Shown: piece after piece, positions 9,587 through 21,144 of the stretch
How the letters are laid out: every line of letters starts with the position of its first letter
Position numbering within the stretch: position 1 is the stretch's first letter
DNA from: Staphylotrichum longicolle
Lineage: Eukaryota > Ascomycota > Sordariomycetes > Sordariales > Chaetomiaceae
Length of the DNA stretch: 64,000 bases
Assembly (NCBI GenBank): GCA_019096155.1
Contig: JAHCVI010000002.1
Span: 1,736,001 to 1,800,000, forward strand
Reading direction: 5' to 3'
Translations under genes and position numbers: made by a program
The notes under the pieces: generated by a model
Seen by the model: the letters and a program-made list of their open reading frames with translations, nothing else
Database searches by the model: none
What the model was told of the DNA's origin: nothing

Positions 9587-10624
9587 GATGGCCTTTTTTC
9601 TGGGATTTCGACGGCGTTTTCTCTCTGGGATTATGGGGTGTTCAGGCGCAATCTCAATGGGCTTTGTTACGGCGTTTTCCACGGCATTATTGAAGGCGTC
9701 TCTTGGACCAGTCAACATTTCCTGATTATTCACAGAGATAGCTTGGAACTCGTGGTTCCGCAACACTACGCAAGAAGTAACACATGCGGTGCTTGCGTTC
9801 TGACTAATCATTGGCCGTCCACTCGCACTGATTTTAGGATTGATCGAGCATTCGTGAGAAGGGACTCTGGTACGGTACTTTGGAAGATGAGAACAGATTG
9901 CTTTATCAGTTGGCACTTGAAATGCCCAATCCGGGATTGTCTTCCAAATTCAGACAGTCGATTGTGTATTATCAAGGACGTGGAATCTTGGACCAGGGTG
10001 GACGTTAGGTAGACAAGTGTGTTCCAGGTGGGCGCCACATTTCCCCAGATCTTGGCAAAGCTTGTTTTGGTGCCAAGCCTTCCCCTTGCCAAAAAGGGCC
10101 GTCCGACAGAGTTTCGATTTTGGGGATGCATTTTAGTAGGTATCCCATTAACTCCTTTCGAATGGGATTTTGGTAATGGAAAACACGAAAAGAAAGAAAG
10201 AGGGAAAGGAAGAGGAAACAGGAGGAGGAGGAGGAAGGAGAAAAAGATGACGGCGACGAGGAGAACGAGGAAAAAGCAGAAGGAAAAAGAATGTTCGTTG
10301 TGATGCATTCTTTCGAGTAAGCAATGGGTATGCCGCGATCAATCTGTCGACTTGGAAAATCTTTATCTCGAGTTGGTTAAGCTTGAATTATTAAGGCCCA
10401 GTGTGGTGGTTCAAGGTTGTCTGGGGTCGCCGAAAGAGCCAGCTGTCGCTCCATACCGACACCTCATCAGCCACACCATGCCCATCCCCGCACCCCACAG
10501 TGGCTCACATTTTTTTTACGCCGAGTTCCCTGCGTTCCTTTTTTGATGCGCCAACAACGAATACTTCCGAGTTGACGTTGCTAGACAAGGAGAACAGCAA
10601 TCCTTGCCTGAGTGAAATACAGCC
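9587..10624. other. Intergenic, promoter side of TRM61, with purine-rich tract
   Basis: About 1 kb. No conserved ORF. A strand-asymmetric run of A and G with GAA/GGA units occupies about 10187-10292, roughly 330-440 bp before the TRM61 ATG. Short open frames here are low-complexity artefacts. Confidence 0.5.
10187..10292 (+). repeat. Polypurine low-complexity tract
   Basis: Almost pure A/G on the plus strand (AGAAAG, GGAGGAGGAGGA, GAAAAAG units), interrupted only by a short GACGGCGACG segment. Such tracts are common near fungal promoters; no function can be assigned from sequence. Confidence 0.6.
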
Positions 10625-11995
10625 ATGGCGTCAACAACGAGAACCGCAGTATCGCCGTTTCTGGATCCGGGCCCGCGCACCAAAGCCAATTCGCTCGCGA
10701 TTCTGCAGCTGTCGCGCGACAACCTCCAGCCCGTCTACCTGCAATCGCCGACTGGAGTCCACGATGGCTACGCCGAGGGCGCCGTTGTCAACACCCGCTA
10801 TGGATCATTCCCCCACTCGACAATGCTAAACGTCCCATGGGGCTCCCAGATCAGAGCCTCCAAGGTGGACACGGGATCGCGGGGTCGCAAGAGAAAGCGC
10901 GGATCGGGCGACGACGCCTGCCGAGAGGCCACCGGTGCCAGCGAGAAAGACAACGAAGATTCGGCGGCTGCCGCAAACGAAGACAGCGCTGCTGGCGTCA
11001 AACAAGCTGTGGCCGACTCGAGCGGTTTCATCCACATCCTCCCACCGACACCCGAGCTCTGGACCACGAGTCTGCCTCACCGAACCCAAGTCGTCTACAC
11101 CCCCGACTACAGCTACATTCTGCACAGGATACGCGCCCGGCCCGGGTCGGTTTTGATCGAAGCCGGCGCCGGCAGTGGGAGTTTCACACACGCATCCGTG
11201 CGCGCCGTCTACAACGGCTATCCCTCCGAAGGGCAGCGCAAGGGCAAGGTCTTCAGCTTCGAATTCCACGAGCAGCGGTACCATAAGATGAAAAAAGAGC
11301 TCTCGGACCACGGGCTGGGAGGTCTTGTTCACTTGACGCACCGCGATGTTTACAATGGTGGTTTCCTGGTCGACGGCAAAAGCCCCGAGGCTGAGGCCAT
11401 CTTCCTCGACCTGCCAGCACCCTGGGAAGCACTCCCTCACCTGTCTCGGCGGAGACCACAGAGCTCCACTAGCGCGGACGAACAGACCGAATGGGTGTCG
11501 CCGCTCAACCCCAAGAAGAGCGCTTACATTTGCACCTTTTCGCCATGCATCGAGCAGGTCACGCGTACGGTATCAGCCATGCGCCGCCTCGGCTGGGTCG
11601 ACATCGATATGATCGAAATTGCCAACAGGAAGCTGCACACCTCGCGTGAGCGCGTCGGTCTGAACCTCAACTTTGATCGTGGCGTCAACAACTCAGCGCG
11701 CGATGTCGAGGAGGCCCTCACCCGGCTGGCCGACATCGAGGCCCGGTTCCGCGAGCACGCAGCGAAACCAAGAGACGGTGACGAGGATATGGACTCGGGT
11801 GACGAGGATGCAGTTCCCGCCGGCAAGAGCAGCGGGCCGACCAACGGGAGCGATGGTCCCTCGGCCGAAGAGACATCATCCGGAGTGCCGCCCTGGATGG
11901 AGGGCCGGCTGATCACGCGCGGCGAGCCCGAGATCAAGACGCACACCTCGTATCTCGTCTTTGCCATCCTTCCATGGAGTGGACGAGGAGGATGA
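10625..11995 (+). CDS. TRM61: tRNA (adenine-58-N1) methyltransferase catalytic subunit Trm61, C-terminus frame-broken
   Basis: Seen: ATG at 10625, 456 codons. An N-terminal beta region (GSFPHSTML) is followed by a Lys/Arg/acidic insert, then FIHILPPTPELWT, the SAM-binding motif VLIEAGAGSGSF (from about residue 176), FEFHEQRYHKM, the active-site motif DLPAPW (from residue 262) and a C-terminal Rossmann part (YICTFSPCIEQV). Known: Trm61 with Trm6 makes m1A58 in tRNA, including initiator tRNA, in the nucleus; it is essential in yeast. Odd: after TSYLVFAILP the frame hits TGA at 11993-11995, while the family-like tail EEDEAAAAAKYPVGKEQK continues in another frame from about 11979. No intron of normal size fixes this. 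A Lys-rich ending in a third frame stops at TGA 12167-12169, a plausible ancestral end. So the last 60 or so residues are displaced by indels, real or technical. Confidence 0.9.
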   Translation: MASTTRTAVSPFLDPGPRTKANSLAILQLSRDNLQPVYLQSPTGVHDGYAEGAVVNTRYGSFPHSTMLNVPWGSQIRASKVDTGSRGRKRKRGSGDDACREATGASEKDNEDSAAAANEDSAAGVKQAVADSSGFIHILPPTPELWTTSLPHRTQVVYTPDYSYILHRIRARPGSVLIEAGAGSGSFTHASVRAVYNGYPSEGQRKGKVFSFEFHEQRYHKMKKELSDHGLGGLVHLTHRDVYNGGFLVDGKSPEAEAIFLDLPAPWEALPHLSRRRPQSSTSADEQTEWVSPLNPKKSAYICTFSPCIEQVTRTVSAMRRLGWVDIDMIEIANRKLHTSRERVGLNLNFDRGVNNSARDVEEALTRLADIEARFREHAAKPRDGDEDMDSGDEDAVPAGKSSGPTNGSDGPSAEETSSGVPPWMEGRLITRGEPEIKTHTSYLVFAILPWSGRGG

Positions 11996-12673
11996 GGCTG
12001 CCGCAGCGGCCAAGTATCCGGTCGGCAAAGAGCAAAAGGTGATTGGCGCTGTGGACAAGGCGGCGAGGAAAAAGGAGCGTCGGGAGCAGTTGCAGCAACA
12101 GCAGGGAGGATCTAATAGGAAGGCTCGAGGAAGGAGAGGGACGAGAAGATGGCCGCGGTGTCTGCGTGAGGGAGTTGAATGTGTACTTGGGTGCGCATAT
12201 GTCATGCGAAGGCGTTTTGCGGGTTCTCAGGGTGCACAAAAAGCATTAGATTTCAAGTCAGCGGTATACCCAAGGAGGCGGTATGATCTGTATGGGTTTC
12301 AGAATAGCATCCACGAGCATTGGCGTAGAGCACAACTGCATATACTCCTTTCTCTGCATGCGATCATTTGTGTGCCCCTACGGTTCATATGCTTGGCATG
12401 GTTGGGTTTGGCTGTGGAAGGGCTCAGAATAACAGGTCCTCGAGCCAGGAAGTTACCCCGGACTCACCTGGCCCATCTGGAACCGGGAAGGGAGCTTTCC
12501 CCCATTCTTTCTCTTACCCTTCCCTCATCCCCGGGTTACCCTCAGGCTCCTCAGCCCCATTGCGCGAACACTTCAAAAAGTCCAAGGTGGGTGTGAACAC
12601 ATGGTAGTTATCCCTTTCCTGTAAGTTCAATTCCCGCCAGGAAGCGTACCTCCAACACCGCAGCTGCAGAGCA
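11996..12673. other. Displaced TRM61 tail, then intergenic
   Basis: 11996-12169 contains out-of-frame sequence resembling the normal Trm61 C-terminal tail (KARKKERREQ and then RKERDEKMAA in different frames). From 12170 to 12673 I see no gene; this is the shared 3' region of TRM61 and the convergent oxygenase gene. Confidence 0.45.
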
Positions 12674-14115
12674 TCACTCCTTCTCCTTGTACAACTGCGC
12701 ATAGCTCGCCTTCAACCTGCAAAGTGTGTCAGTAGGGTATTCCAGAACAGCTTTGTTTACACCCCGAAGACGGGCAAACGACAACCACAGCAAAGCTAAA
12801 AACCGACATACCTCATCTTCAAGTGCTCATCCGCGGTCAGCACCCTCCTCTCCGCATACGGATTCCCCTCCGCCAGACCCCCCTTATACCCCTTGACCCT
12901 CTCGCTCGGCACAACCCCGAGCTCGGCCCCGCTGAACGGATGGCAAAAGTAGGCGATGGAGAAGCGCGGCCCGACGTCCGCCTCCCCCTGCACGCCCGAC
13001 CCGCTGGGGAACACGACCCTGTGCACGGTGCTCCGCAGCAAGCCGTTGGTCCAGTACGACAGCAGGTCGCCGATGTTGACGAGGATGGGCGGGGCCGGGT
13101 CGCGCTCGGTGCCCGGCGGGACGACGGGGACGGGCGACCAGGTCTTGCCGTCGCGGAGGAGGATCTCGAGGCCCGGCTGGCCGCGCAGGCGGAAGAGGAG
13201 GGTCAGCGAGCCGTAGTCGGAGTGCGCGCCGGCGCGGACGTCCTCGGCGGTGGCGGCGGTGGCGGCGGCGCCGCCTTCGGAGAGGTCGGTGCGCGGCGGG
13301 TAGCGGAGGAAGCGCAGGATCGTGCCGGAGGGGCCGCGCTCGCGGAGGTGCGCCGCGGTGAAGAAGGAGGGCGGGTCGACCTGCGCACAGGGTTAGCGAT
13401 GAGGTTGGCTATGGGGTGAAAACTGGGGAGAGGGCGCCGGACCTCCAGGCCGATGCCAAGCAGGGTGTTGAGCTTGAGAGAGAGGTTGTAGCACAAGTCA
13501 CGGAAGGCGCTGGTCTGGGCCTCGTCGGCGGCGACGGTTGGCGGGATGGGCTGCTGGGCTTTGCCGTCGATGAACTCGCCAAAGTTGAAGGCTCTGGTGG
13601 TTGTTTGGTGAGCATGAGGGTTCTATCTATTCTTGAGGGAATAGCGCGTACTCTTTGAAGTCACCAACCTGCGGGAGTGTCAGCCAAGCGTGGCCGGTCT
13701 CTGGGGAGTCCGAGACTTACACGCTGGTTTGCGGGGTCGAGGGTTTCGTAGTTCATGGCTGACCACTGGGAAGGAGTGTTACGCGGATATTCTCAAAGGC
13801 CCGAGGAAGATGTCAACCTACACCCCGATTGTTCTGCTGGATCGTGCAAGCCTGCTTCTCGCTGATGGGGGCGTTGAAGAGTCGCTTGGCCTGAACAGTT
13901 CCATGTCAGGGGCCGTGGCCACACTCAAGACTCATGATGTGTGTTTTTACCATTTCAAAGGCCCCGTCAACAGCCTCAGCGGGAATGTCCTTGCCGGTGT
14001 TCTTGATGTAGACGAATCCATGCTCAATCGCGGCCTCGACCAGCTCTTTGGCGACCTGTGTCTGGTCGCCATCTCCTGAGACGTCGATGACGGGGATCTT
14101 TGCAACTTCAGTCAT
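12674..14115 (-). CDS. 2-oxoglutarate/Fe(II)-dependent oxygenase (isopenicillin N synthase-like), seven exons
   Basis: Seen: exons 14115-13951, 13890-13822, 13765-13721, 13668-13652, 13593-13443, 13380-12812 and 12716-12674, all with GT/AG borders and kept frame, 352 residues. ATG 14115 is the first ATG; the frame extends upstream only by a GTG. The N-terminal DIOX_N part has KIPVIDVSG and EHGFVYIKN, then NNRGWSAMNYE. The catalytic core has HSDYGSLTLLF (His and Asp of the iron triad), the distal His in STVHRVV, and the 2OG-binding pair RFSIAYF (Arg and Ser). Known: this non-heme iron family includes oxidases, hydroxylases and cyclases of secondary metabolism. Inferred: a soluble oxidase of unknown substrate. 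No biosynthetic cluster genes flank it. Odd: exon 4 is only 17 nt. It is divergent from IES1. Confidence 0.88.
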
Positions 14116-14995
14116 TTTGATAACCTTGATTCCTTGTTGAGCCACAGAAAAGACTTCAAAAAAAAAGGCAAAGTGTCAAATGAGTGAATAGTAAGACTGA
14201 TTTGAGATTTCAGACTCGAAAGAGTCACTCTGAGCTTGAACAACCCTTTTCCGCTATCTGACTTGGCGTTTCTCCGACCCCATTGCCGATGGGCCGACAG
14301 GCCATGGCACTAACATGAGATGGTGGCTCTGGGTCCTCTGAGGAGAATCCGACGTCGGCCAAAAGCATATCTTGAATGGAAATCACACAGGGAAGAAGAG
14401 ACCGACAACTGGGTACATCATGTTATCGGGGTTGAAGTTCATCTCTTAAAAGCATACCTGGTTACTTGATGTCATCCCTGTCGGCTGGCAGATGTTGGCC
14501 CGCTTCCTGAGTGCAGGCCCGGTCGGCGCAGGGTGCAGCTGGCCCCTGCGCTGCTCCCGCGTCACTCCTTGCGAGTGCTGATCGCCAAAAGAGGATGAAA
14601 TGAGCCTGGCGACGCACCTGAACACGATGCCTTCGGCGATTGTAAGCCAAGCTGCGGCAGGCATCCGCCGCGCCTCTCCCAGACCAAATCCCAAACCAAA
14701 AATTCCTCGCCCACTCTCTTCCACCAACCCGTAGACCAGCCACCTAAGCCGCATCAATTGCGGTGGCAACCCGTGCCCTTTTCTTTCTTTTCATCGTCGC
14801 TCCCGGTCCCGACCATCGCCGGAATTTACTTGTTTCGTTACCGCGCGCATCTGGGCCTCCGTGCATCCTTTGCTGGAGCACAGCCGCGTCAATGAGCCAT
14901 TGAACATCGGCCTTTCCCCTGACGAATCATCAAACATCAAAAACCGTCCGACTTCCCATCCTCGCAGCACCCGATTCGGGCTCTTTTCCTTCGCC
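14116..14995. promoter_or_regulatory. Divergent promoter region, oxygenase/IES1
   Basis: 880 bp between the head-to-head starts of the oxygenase gene and IES1. Contains a poly-A run near 14157-14166 just upstream of the oxygenase start. Short open frames on the minus strand have no family features. No TATA or CCAAT element stands out. Confidence 0.5.
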
Positions 14996-17195
14996 ATGGC
15001 TGCAACACCAAGCTCGGCGGCCCAGATGTCCGACATCGAACCGCCGAGTTCGCCCGTTCACATTGAAAAGTCATTCATGACCGCCGTCACCGAAGACGAC
15101 GACACCAGGATGATGGCCACCCCAGAGCCGTCCGAAAGGCAGCCTCGGGGCAAGAAGCGCGGCCGCGACGATGGCACCGGGGCCAACGGTAACCCCATCG
15201 GCAAGATCAGGCATCTCAAAAAGGAGGACGGCGAGCCGCTCTGGCGCAGGGACATACAATTCGACTTCCTCAGAGCTGTCTTTGACAACGACCTGCCCGT
15301 CTTCACCAACAGCTACGAGAAGGACCGCCTGGGCAAGCAGTGCTTTGCCGACCTCTACATCGACACCATGTCCAGGAGTAGCAAGACCAGCAAGGTCCTC
15401 CGAGACAAGCTGCTTAGTGATCGCGAGGCTGCGAAGGGCATGGCTATGGTCTGCCTCCTGGTCAACATTGGTCGCATGAACACCACCCTCAACTGTACGT
15501 CTTCTATTCGTTCTTTGTCTGTCGATGCAATGCTGACGGCGATGCGCAGTCTTCCCCGAGATGCGAGCCCAACTGCGCACGTACCATGCGATCCCTTCAC
15601 TACAAGCCCGTCAAGATCCACACGCCTACAAACAACTGCAGGACGCACCGCGATTGAAGTCGATCTTGAAGGGAGGGTCCGACGACCGGCCCGAGCCAAC
15701 CACGCTCGACGACATCAAGGCCGTCGACGTGCCTCGCACGAACCCCGTCAACCTGCTCTTTCTCATCTGCCAGGCAGCACCCAAAGTCGCCGAGCTGCAT
15801 TTCCCTCCCGGCCAAGAGTTCCACGACCTCATCATGAAGACCAACTACAGCAGCGAGAGCCGCGCCCGCGCGTTTCTGTGGCTCATGTGGTTCTACCTCG
15901 AGTCCGACTTCACCGAGGAGGGCTGCGAAGAGAATCCGTTCGGTGCCGGCGTGGACTACGGTGTTGATGTTGCGAATCAGGGTGTTCCTCGCCTCAAGCC
16001 GCTGACCGACGAGGAAGCAGCGGAGGAGAACGTTGACACCCCGGAGGAGATTGATTTTGGATACGCCAAGCAGAGGATGCGTGCCAAGATCATCGAGGCG
16101 GACCAGCAGTTCATGGCCGAGAGCCAACCCAAACGGGGTGGCCGGGGCCGCGGGTTTCCGGCTGGTGACGAGGTCGGGCCGACGACAGGAATCCTGCCGA
16201 GGATCAGGCCTTCCAAGAACGAGAGCGACATTGATAGTGTCCGGTCGACTCCGCCGCCCCGCGCCATCGGGCGTCAAAGCGGTCTCTTTGGAAGCACAAC
16301 CCGGCGGGGCCCGCACTCTCTCAAATACCAAGTCTTTGACGGCTCCTCGCCCGGCGGCGACAGGCACGTCGAGGGCGTCGTGGCGCGCAAGCCTCGGCCC
16401 CCAACCGCCCACCAACTCGCCGTCGAACGCAACCGTTCCCAGCGCGTCGAGTACATCCTCGACCGGGGCCTGCGCCGCAGCCACCACCAGTCGCGGAAGA
16501 CGCGGCGGCCCGAGGGGTCCATCATCCGCGCCCTGCCGCGCCTTTCTCAAATGCAGGACCCGTTCGACGACAGCGAGGAAGACGAGATTGTCGCCCACGG
16601 CAAGCACGCCTCTTCCGCACACGCCAACGGGGACAACCGCATGCGCGAGCGGGGCTACGGCGGCCTGGCCCTTCTCAAAGACGAGCCCGACGACTTTGGC
16701 GAGCAGGTGAGCTCGTACGCGGCGGCGTTCCGCCGCATGGCCCGCCGGCTGGACCGCTGGGAGCACCACGACGGCCCCGAGCCCCTGGGCGTCGTCCGCC
16801 CCGTAAAGCGACCCAAGGTCAACGGTGCTGACCACGATGACGAAGATGACGGTGAAGACGATGGCGATGGCTACGGCGAGGGCTCGCCGTCGAAGGGGAT
16901 GATCGACCCGGCCGAGACGGAGGACGAGACCGAAGTCGCGACGCACGCACGGCGTGCGCAGAGCAGCCACGTGGCGCGCGAGCGGACCAACGGCTTGCAC
17001 CGTCTCGACACGAACGGAGACACGCCCATGGACGACGCCGATGACCTGGATGAGGTGGATAAGGAGCTCCTTGGGTTGGGGGATGGCGACGGCGACGAGG
17101 GTGAGGGTGAGGGTGAGGGTGAAGAAGGCGAGGAAGAGCTGGACGACGTAGATAAGACGCTGCTCGGCATGGATGGGGATTCAGATTCGGACTGA
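14996..17195 (+). CDS. IES1: INO80 chromatin-remodelling complex subunit 1 (Ies1)
   Basis: Seen: exons 14996-15494 and 15550-17195 (intron 55 bp, donor GTACGT, acceptor GCGCAG), 714 residues. ATG 14996 is the first ATG; the upstream extension begins with GTG. The conserved N-terminal half carries GKIRHLKKEDGEPLWRRDI, a FLRAVFD segment, SRSSKTSKVLRDKLL, NIGRMNTTLN then FFPEMRAQLRTYHAI, and FLWLMWFYLESDF, the pattern I know from fungal 'Ino eighty subunit 1'. The C-terminal half is disordered: GRGRG patches, basic SRK/RR segments, and an acidic tail with GEGEGEGEE repeats. Known: Ies1 belongs to the fungal-specific module of INO80, which slides and edits nucleosomes. Inferred: nuclear. Nothing odd in frame or splice sites. 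Confidence 0.9.
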
Positions 17196-17635
17196 GCGTA
17201 GTGTAGCTCTTCCGGTCGAATCATCGCCATGGGGGAACATTGGTCTTTCGAACGGGCACAAAGAGATGGCAGCTGCTCCAACTGATTTTCTGGGGTAGAA
17301 GACACTAGACCGGAGGCAGGGTTACTTGTATTGTACTGTTTATCAGGAAGGGGGGGATCGGCAACGGCGCGGAGTTTGGGATGCCACGGGTCTGGCATCA
17401 AATTGGGCCCTGCTGAAGCACTTAGATAGTTGTCAATGGTTTTGCAGCGCGGAATAATTAAAATCGTTTGGTTTCTCCTGCACTACCCCTTCTCACCAGA
17501 GAGAACAGGATGAACAAAGTTCGTGTGGCATTTTCCAATATAGGGTATAATCATCTCTCTACCTTCCACAGCAACCACCGCACTCTACCTGACACACCGC
17601 AGACCAAGAACCCCGCGCGCGCCTGGTCGCGCAAC
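17196..17635. other. Convergent intergenic region IES1/SEC39
   Basis: 440 bp of shared 3' flank between two convergent genes. No gene or repeat seen. Confidence 0.5.
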
Positions 17636-20600
17636 TCACTCTCGTCCCGGGTGCTGCTGCTGCTGCTGCGGCGCCGGCGCGCCCACCAGCCACCCGACAC
17701 CCGACACCAGCGTCCCCATGGCCGCCTCGCGGAGCTGGTCCCGCTTGCGCACCCTCTTGCCCATCTCGTCCGTGGCCTCCCCGCCACTCCCCGTCGACGT
17801 CACCGACCCGGTCGCCGAGAGCGGCGGCATGTCCATGCTGCTCCTCCCACCACCACTAACACTGCCTGCGTCACCGTAACCACCACCGCCGCCGCCGCCG
17901 CCACCACCGACCCCCACCGCACTTGTCAAGCGCCCCAGCCCGGCGCCCGCCGACCTCTGCAGGCCCGAGAGCGCCGACAGGTTCCTCTGCGCCGACAGCA
18001 CGCTCGCCCTGCTCAGATCGAACAGCGACATGGGCGCGGCAGCGTCTTCGGCGTCGCGGCTCGCCCGTCTGCTCTGCCGTCTCGGTTGGGACACCGCGCC
18101 CGCGGGCTTCGCAGCGGCAGCGGCGGCGGGGGCGGCAAACGCGCCCGGCATGCCGATCGCGTCGCCCCTGGCGTCCCACTCGTCCTCCTGCGCCTCCTCC
18201 TCCCGCACCAGCACCTCGAGCTCCTCCTCGGCGCGGCGGAACGCGTTGACAATCTCCTGCAGGGTGGCGCGGGGCGCGATGCGGAGGGCGGTCGCGAGGC
18301 ACTCGATGCGCTGCTCGAGGTGGCGGACGTCGGCGTTGGCGCTGGCCATGCCGCTGCCGCTGCTGGTCGCGCGGTGGTGGGAGAGGTGGGCGTGGGGGTG
18401 GGGAGCCGTGCGGCGGTATTTGCCGGCTTGGAGCGCGGCTTTCCAGGAGTAGTCGTCTTGGTCGGAGGTGGTGACGGAGGCGGGGAGGCGGTTGACGACG
18501 TAGGAGTAGGCGGTCTCGAAGTCATCTTCGGCGAGGGCGGCGTTGATGCACATTGCTGTTATGCGGCGCTCGGCGGGAGTGGGGTGGCGGGGGGGTTCTT
18601 CTGGTGTTTCTGTTTGTGATGAGGCGCTGGGGGCTTTGGAGGTGTGGGTTGGCAGGCCAGCTTCGACCATGCGGTTCCCGAGGGTGAGGAGGTCGTGGAG
18701 GTGGGTGTAGCTCTTGGGATTTTGCTCGAGGATTTTGCTGATGATGGAGATGGGGTCGGTGTGGACGCGAAGGACGACTGGTGTGAAAGGCTCGCCCTGC
18801 TTGAGCACGAGACGGTAGTCACTCAGGGAGTGTGTTGCTTGGAGGAGGGCCTCAAGGCGCTTTGCTTGTGGGTCTGACCGTTGGATGGTCTTGGGGAAAG
18901 CTTTGATTCTGATATCGTGAGCGGAGGCACGGTAGGGTGGAGGGATTGTAGAGCTTACATGTCGTCGCACTTCTTGAGCCCGCCACGGGTGCGATTGGGG
19001 TTTGAGGCATTGTCGTAAGCAGTCATGGCGGTGGCATAAATCGTGTCCTTGAGGAGTTTCGGGTCGAGGGGCTGATCTGGAGCATCCTCGTAGATGGACC
19101 GTGCAAGAGTGTAGCCTTCGTCAGTCAGGACATCATCTTTTCTCGTAGGAAGGGACGCGGACTTACGTGTGTTGGAGAGCAAGGCCCTCAGGATTTCAAC
19201 CTCCAAAAAGTCTCGTTTGACCTGACTGAAGACACCGCAAGGGAGCCCCTCGGCGGACCAACTGTCCTCGGTGCCCCAATCTCTTAGCCATAGAACTTCG
19301 CTCCTTGCCTTGAGCCAGAATTTGTCATCCGTCTTGGGTCCGTTGTTACTCAGAGCGTGAATGAGTTTTGCTGCCTCGGCCTTTTGCTCTCGCTCGTCCT
19401 GGAGCAGTGCAAGCTCGCCGGCTCTCCGTACTGTGCAGGGGCAGCCAGCTTTGGTGAGAATATGAGCGCTCAAGATAGAGGCCTGCAAGAAGGCTGCGGA
19501 CGCTTCGTCTGGTGTGGTCAAAGGGTTTATGGGAGCGAGGAGATCGTTTCGCATGTAGGCGACATTCTTGGAAGACATGATGCTCTCGGTGATCTGTTCT
19601 GCGAGGGGCGGTAACACTGCCAGTTCTGAGGCAAGCGGCGAGATGGGCTCCAGACCGTAGAGATGGGCCACTTTCGCGAGGATACTATATGCTCCGTCGA
19701 GGGCTTCGAAAGATGTTTCCGGGATGAGATACGCAGATGCTAATGCTGCCTGAAGATAGCTCTCCCTTAGGTAGGCCAGGTGAGAAGCGATCTGGTCCGG
19801 GTTTCCCCAGCCAGCGATATCGGCATCTCTTGCGCCGTCCCATTGCTGAACCGCGCTGACTGCCACTTTCCAATTCTTTGACGCCTGGGTGGTGAGCCAG
19901 CGAAGAACCTCGTCCCATCCTGGACAGGGGTTTTGAGGTCCCTCGGATGATGTGTCTTCAGATGAATCCGTATTGTGTTTCCCGTGTTTCCACCTCCTTT
20001 CCTCGCACAACCACGGGGTAATCAAGCCCCTCAGATCCCGGCCGACCAAGGCAAGATCTGCTTCCCGAGTCCCAGTCTGCGACAAGAGCAAGTTCACGGC
20101 AACGCGGTCGGGCAGCTGCTGGAACCCATGGAGGGTGTACGAGATTGGTTCCTGGGGATAGTATTCGCAGTTGCGCCTCAACAGCGGCAGTATTGTTGAG
20201 ATCAACAGAGTCCGTATGCATGGCGAGTGGTGCAGGAAGGGCAGCAGCAAGGCGGGGAGCTCATCGAGCAGCCCCGCATCCTCGTCCACCTTGTATGCTC
20301 GGCGCAGCAGAAACAGCGTGACAGGGTCATCAGCAGTTTCCTCGGGCGCTTCAGTGGACGCCAATGAAAGCAAACGGAGCTTCCGGACCTTCTTCGCAGC
20401 GTCGTCCTCGGCGATGCCCTCGACGGGCGAGCAATCGACCTCGTGGCTTGCCGTGTCGGGAAACGAGGAGTTCTCGAGCTGTTGGATGAACTCTACGTAC
20501 TGGTTCGAGGGGAGGGTCTCGGGGAGGTAGGTCAGGAGAATGCGCAGCAGCAGGTCCTTGCGAAGGATGGCGCCGTGGCGGGCAGCGAGGGTGGTCAAAC

Positions 20601-20673
20601 TGTCGATGTCGCCATTGACGGCGCAGTGCACCGCCAGAAGCACGAGCTTGGCTGGAGAAAGCAGAAGCGCCAT
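17636..20673 (-). CDS. SEC39: Sec39-domain protein, Dsl1 ER tethering complex subunit
   Basis: Seen: exons 20673-18959 and 18908-17636 (intron 50 bp, donor GTAAGC, acceptor ATCAG), 995 residues. The N-terminus (MALLLSPAKLVLLAVHCAVNGDI, then LLRILLTYLPE near residue 40) and the helical body with SYTLHGFQQLP match fungal Sec39-domain proteins. The last about 200 residues are low complexity (Gly run from GCC repeats near 17880-17905, Ser, Gln) after a helical segment LEQRIECLATALRIAP. Known: Sec39 with Dsl1 and Tip20 tethers COPI vesicles from the Golgi to the ER. Inferred: peripheral ER membrane protein. Length agrees with filamentous fungal homologues as I recall them. The frame is clean throughout. 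Confidence 0.87.
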
Positions 20674-21144
20674 TGTCGGTGTGCTCTGTCGCTACAAGAC
20701 GCCGGGGTTTATCGGGCTATCGAGGGGACAGCGGGCGGGTTCATGGCGGGTTTGGTGGTGAGTGACGGAAACGAGCAACAGCTTCCACATGGAAGACCTG
20801 GGCAGGACACGGCAGCAGTGGGCAATGAACACATTCAGGCTTGGCGCTTGCCAAGTTGCAGGGAAGCGCCGTGTGTGGGTGGGCCATGCGCCGTGCCAAG
20901 CTCCGGTGCGCACTTGGCTGCCGGCCCCACATTCAGCACTTACACAGGCTCGACAGGGCACAGCATGGGCAGCAGAGGGGAGAGCTCTCTCCTGAGTCTA
21001 CAATTTAGACACGCAAGCTCATTCAAATCAAAGTTATAATTCAATCCAGAAAAATACGAATTAGTCCAACATATACCAAATCATGAAACAAAACCAAACC
21101 ATCACCCACGACCCATCGACCACCACACTACCTCCTTCCTCTCT
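20674..21144. other. Intergenic, SEC39 promoter and kinase 3' end
   Basis: 471 bp. The half next to the kinase stop (about 21010-21140) is AT-rich, as expected for a 3' untranslated region. No gene seen. Confidence 0.5.

Noticed and set aside
10019..10303. 94-codon frame ending in a Lys/Arg run
   Set aside because: Translation of the polypurine tract; low complexity only.
14446..14769. 107-codon minus-strand frame between the oxygenase and IES1
   Set aside because: Lies in the shared promoter region and has no recognisable domain or codon-bias support.
15600..17000. 466-codon minus-strand open frame inside IES1
   Set aside because: Opposite-strand shadow of a GC-biased gene; no domain and no splice logic.
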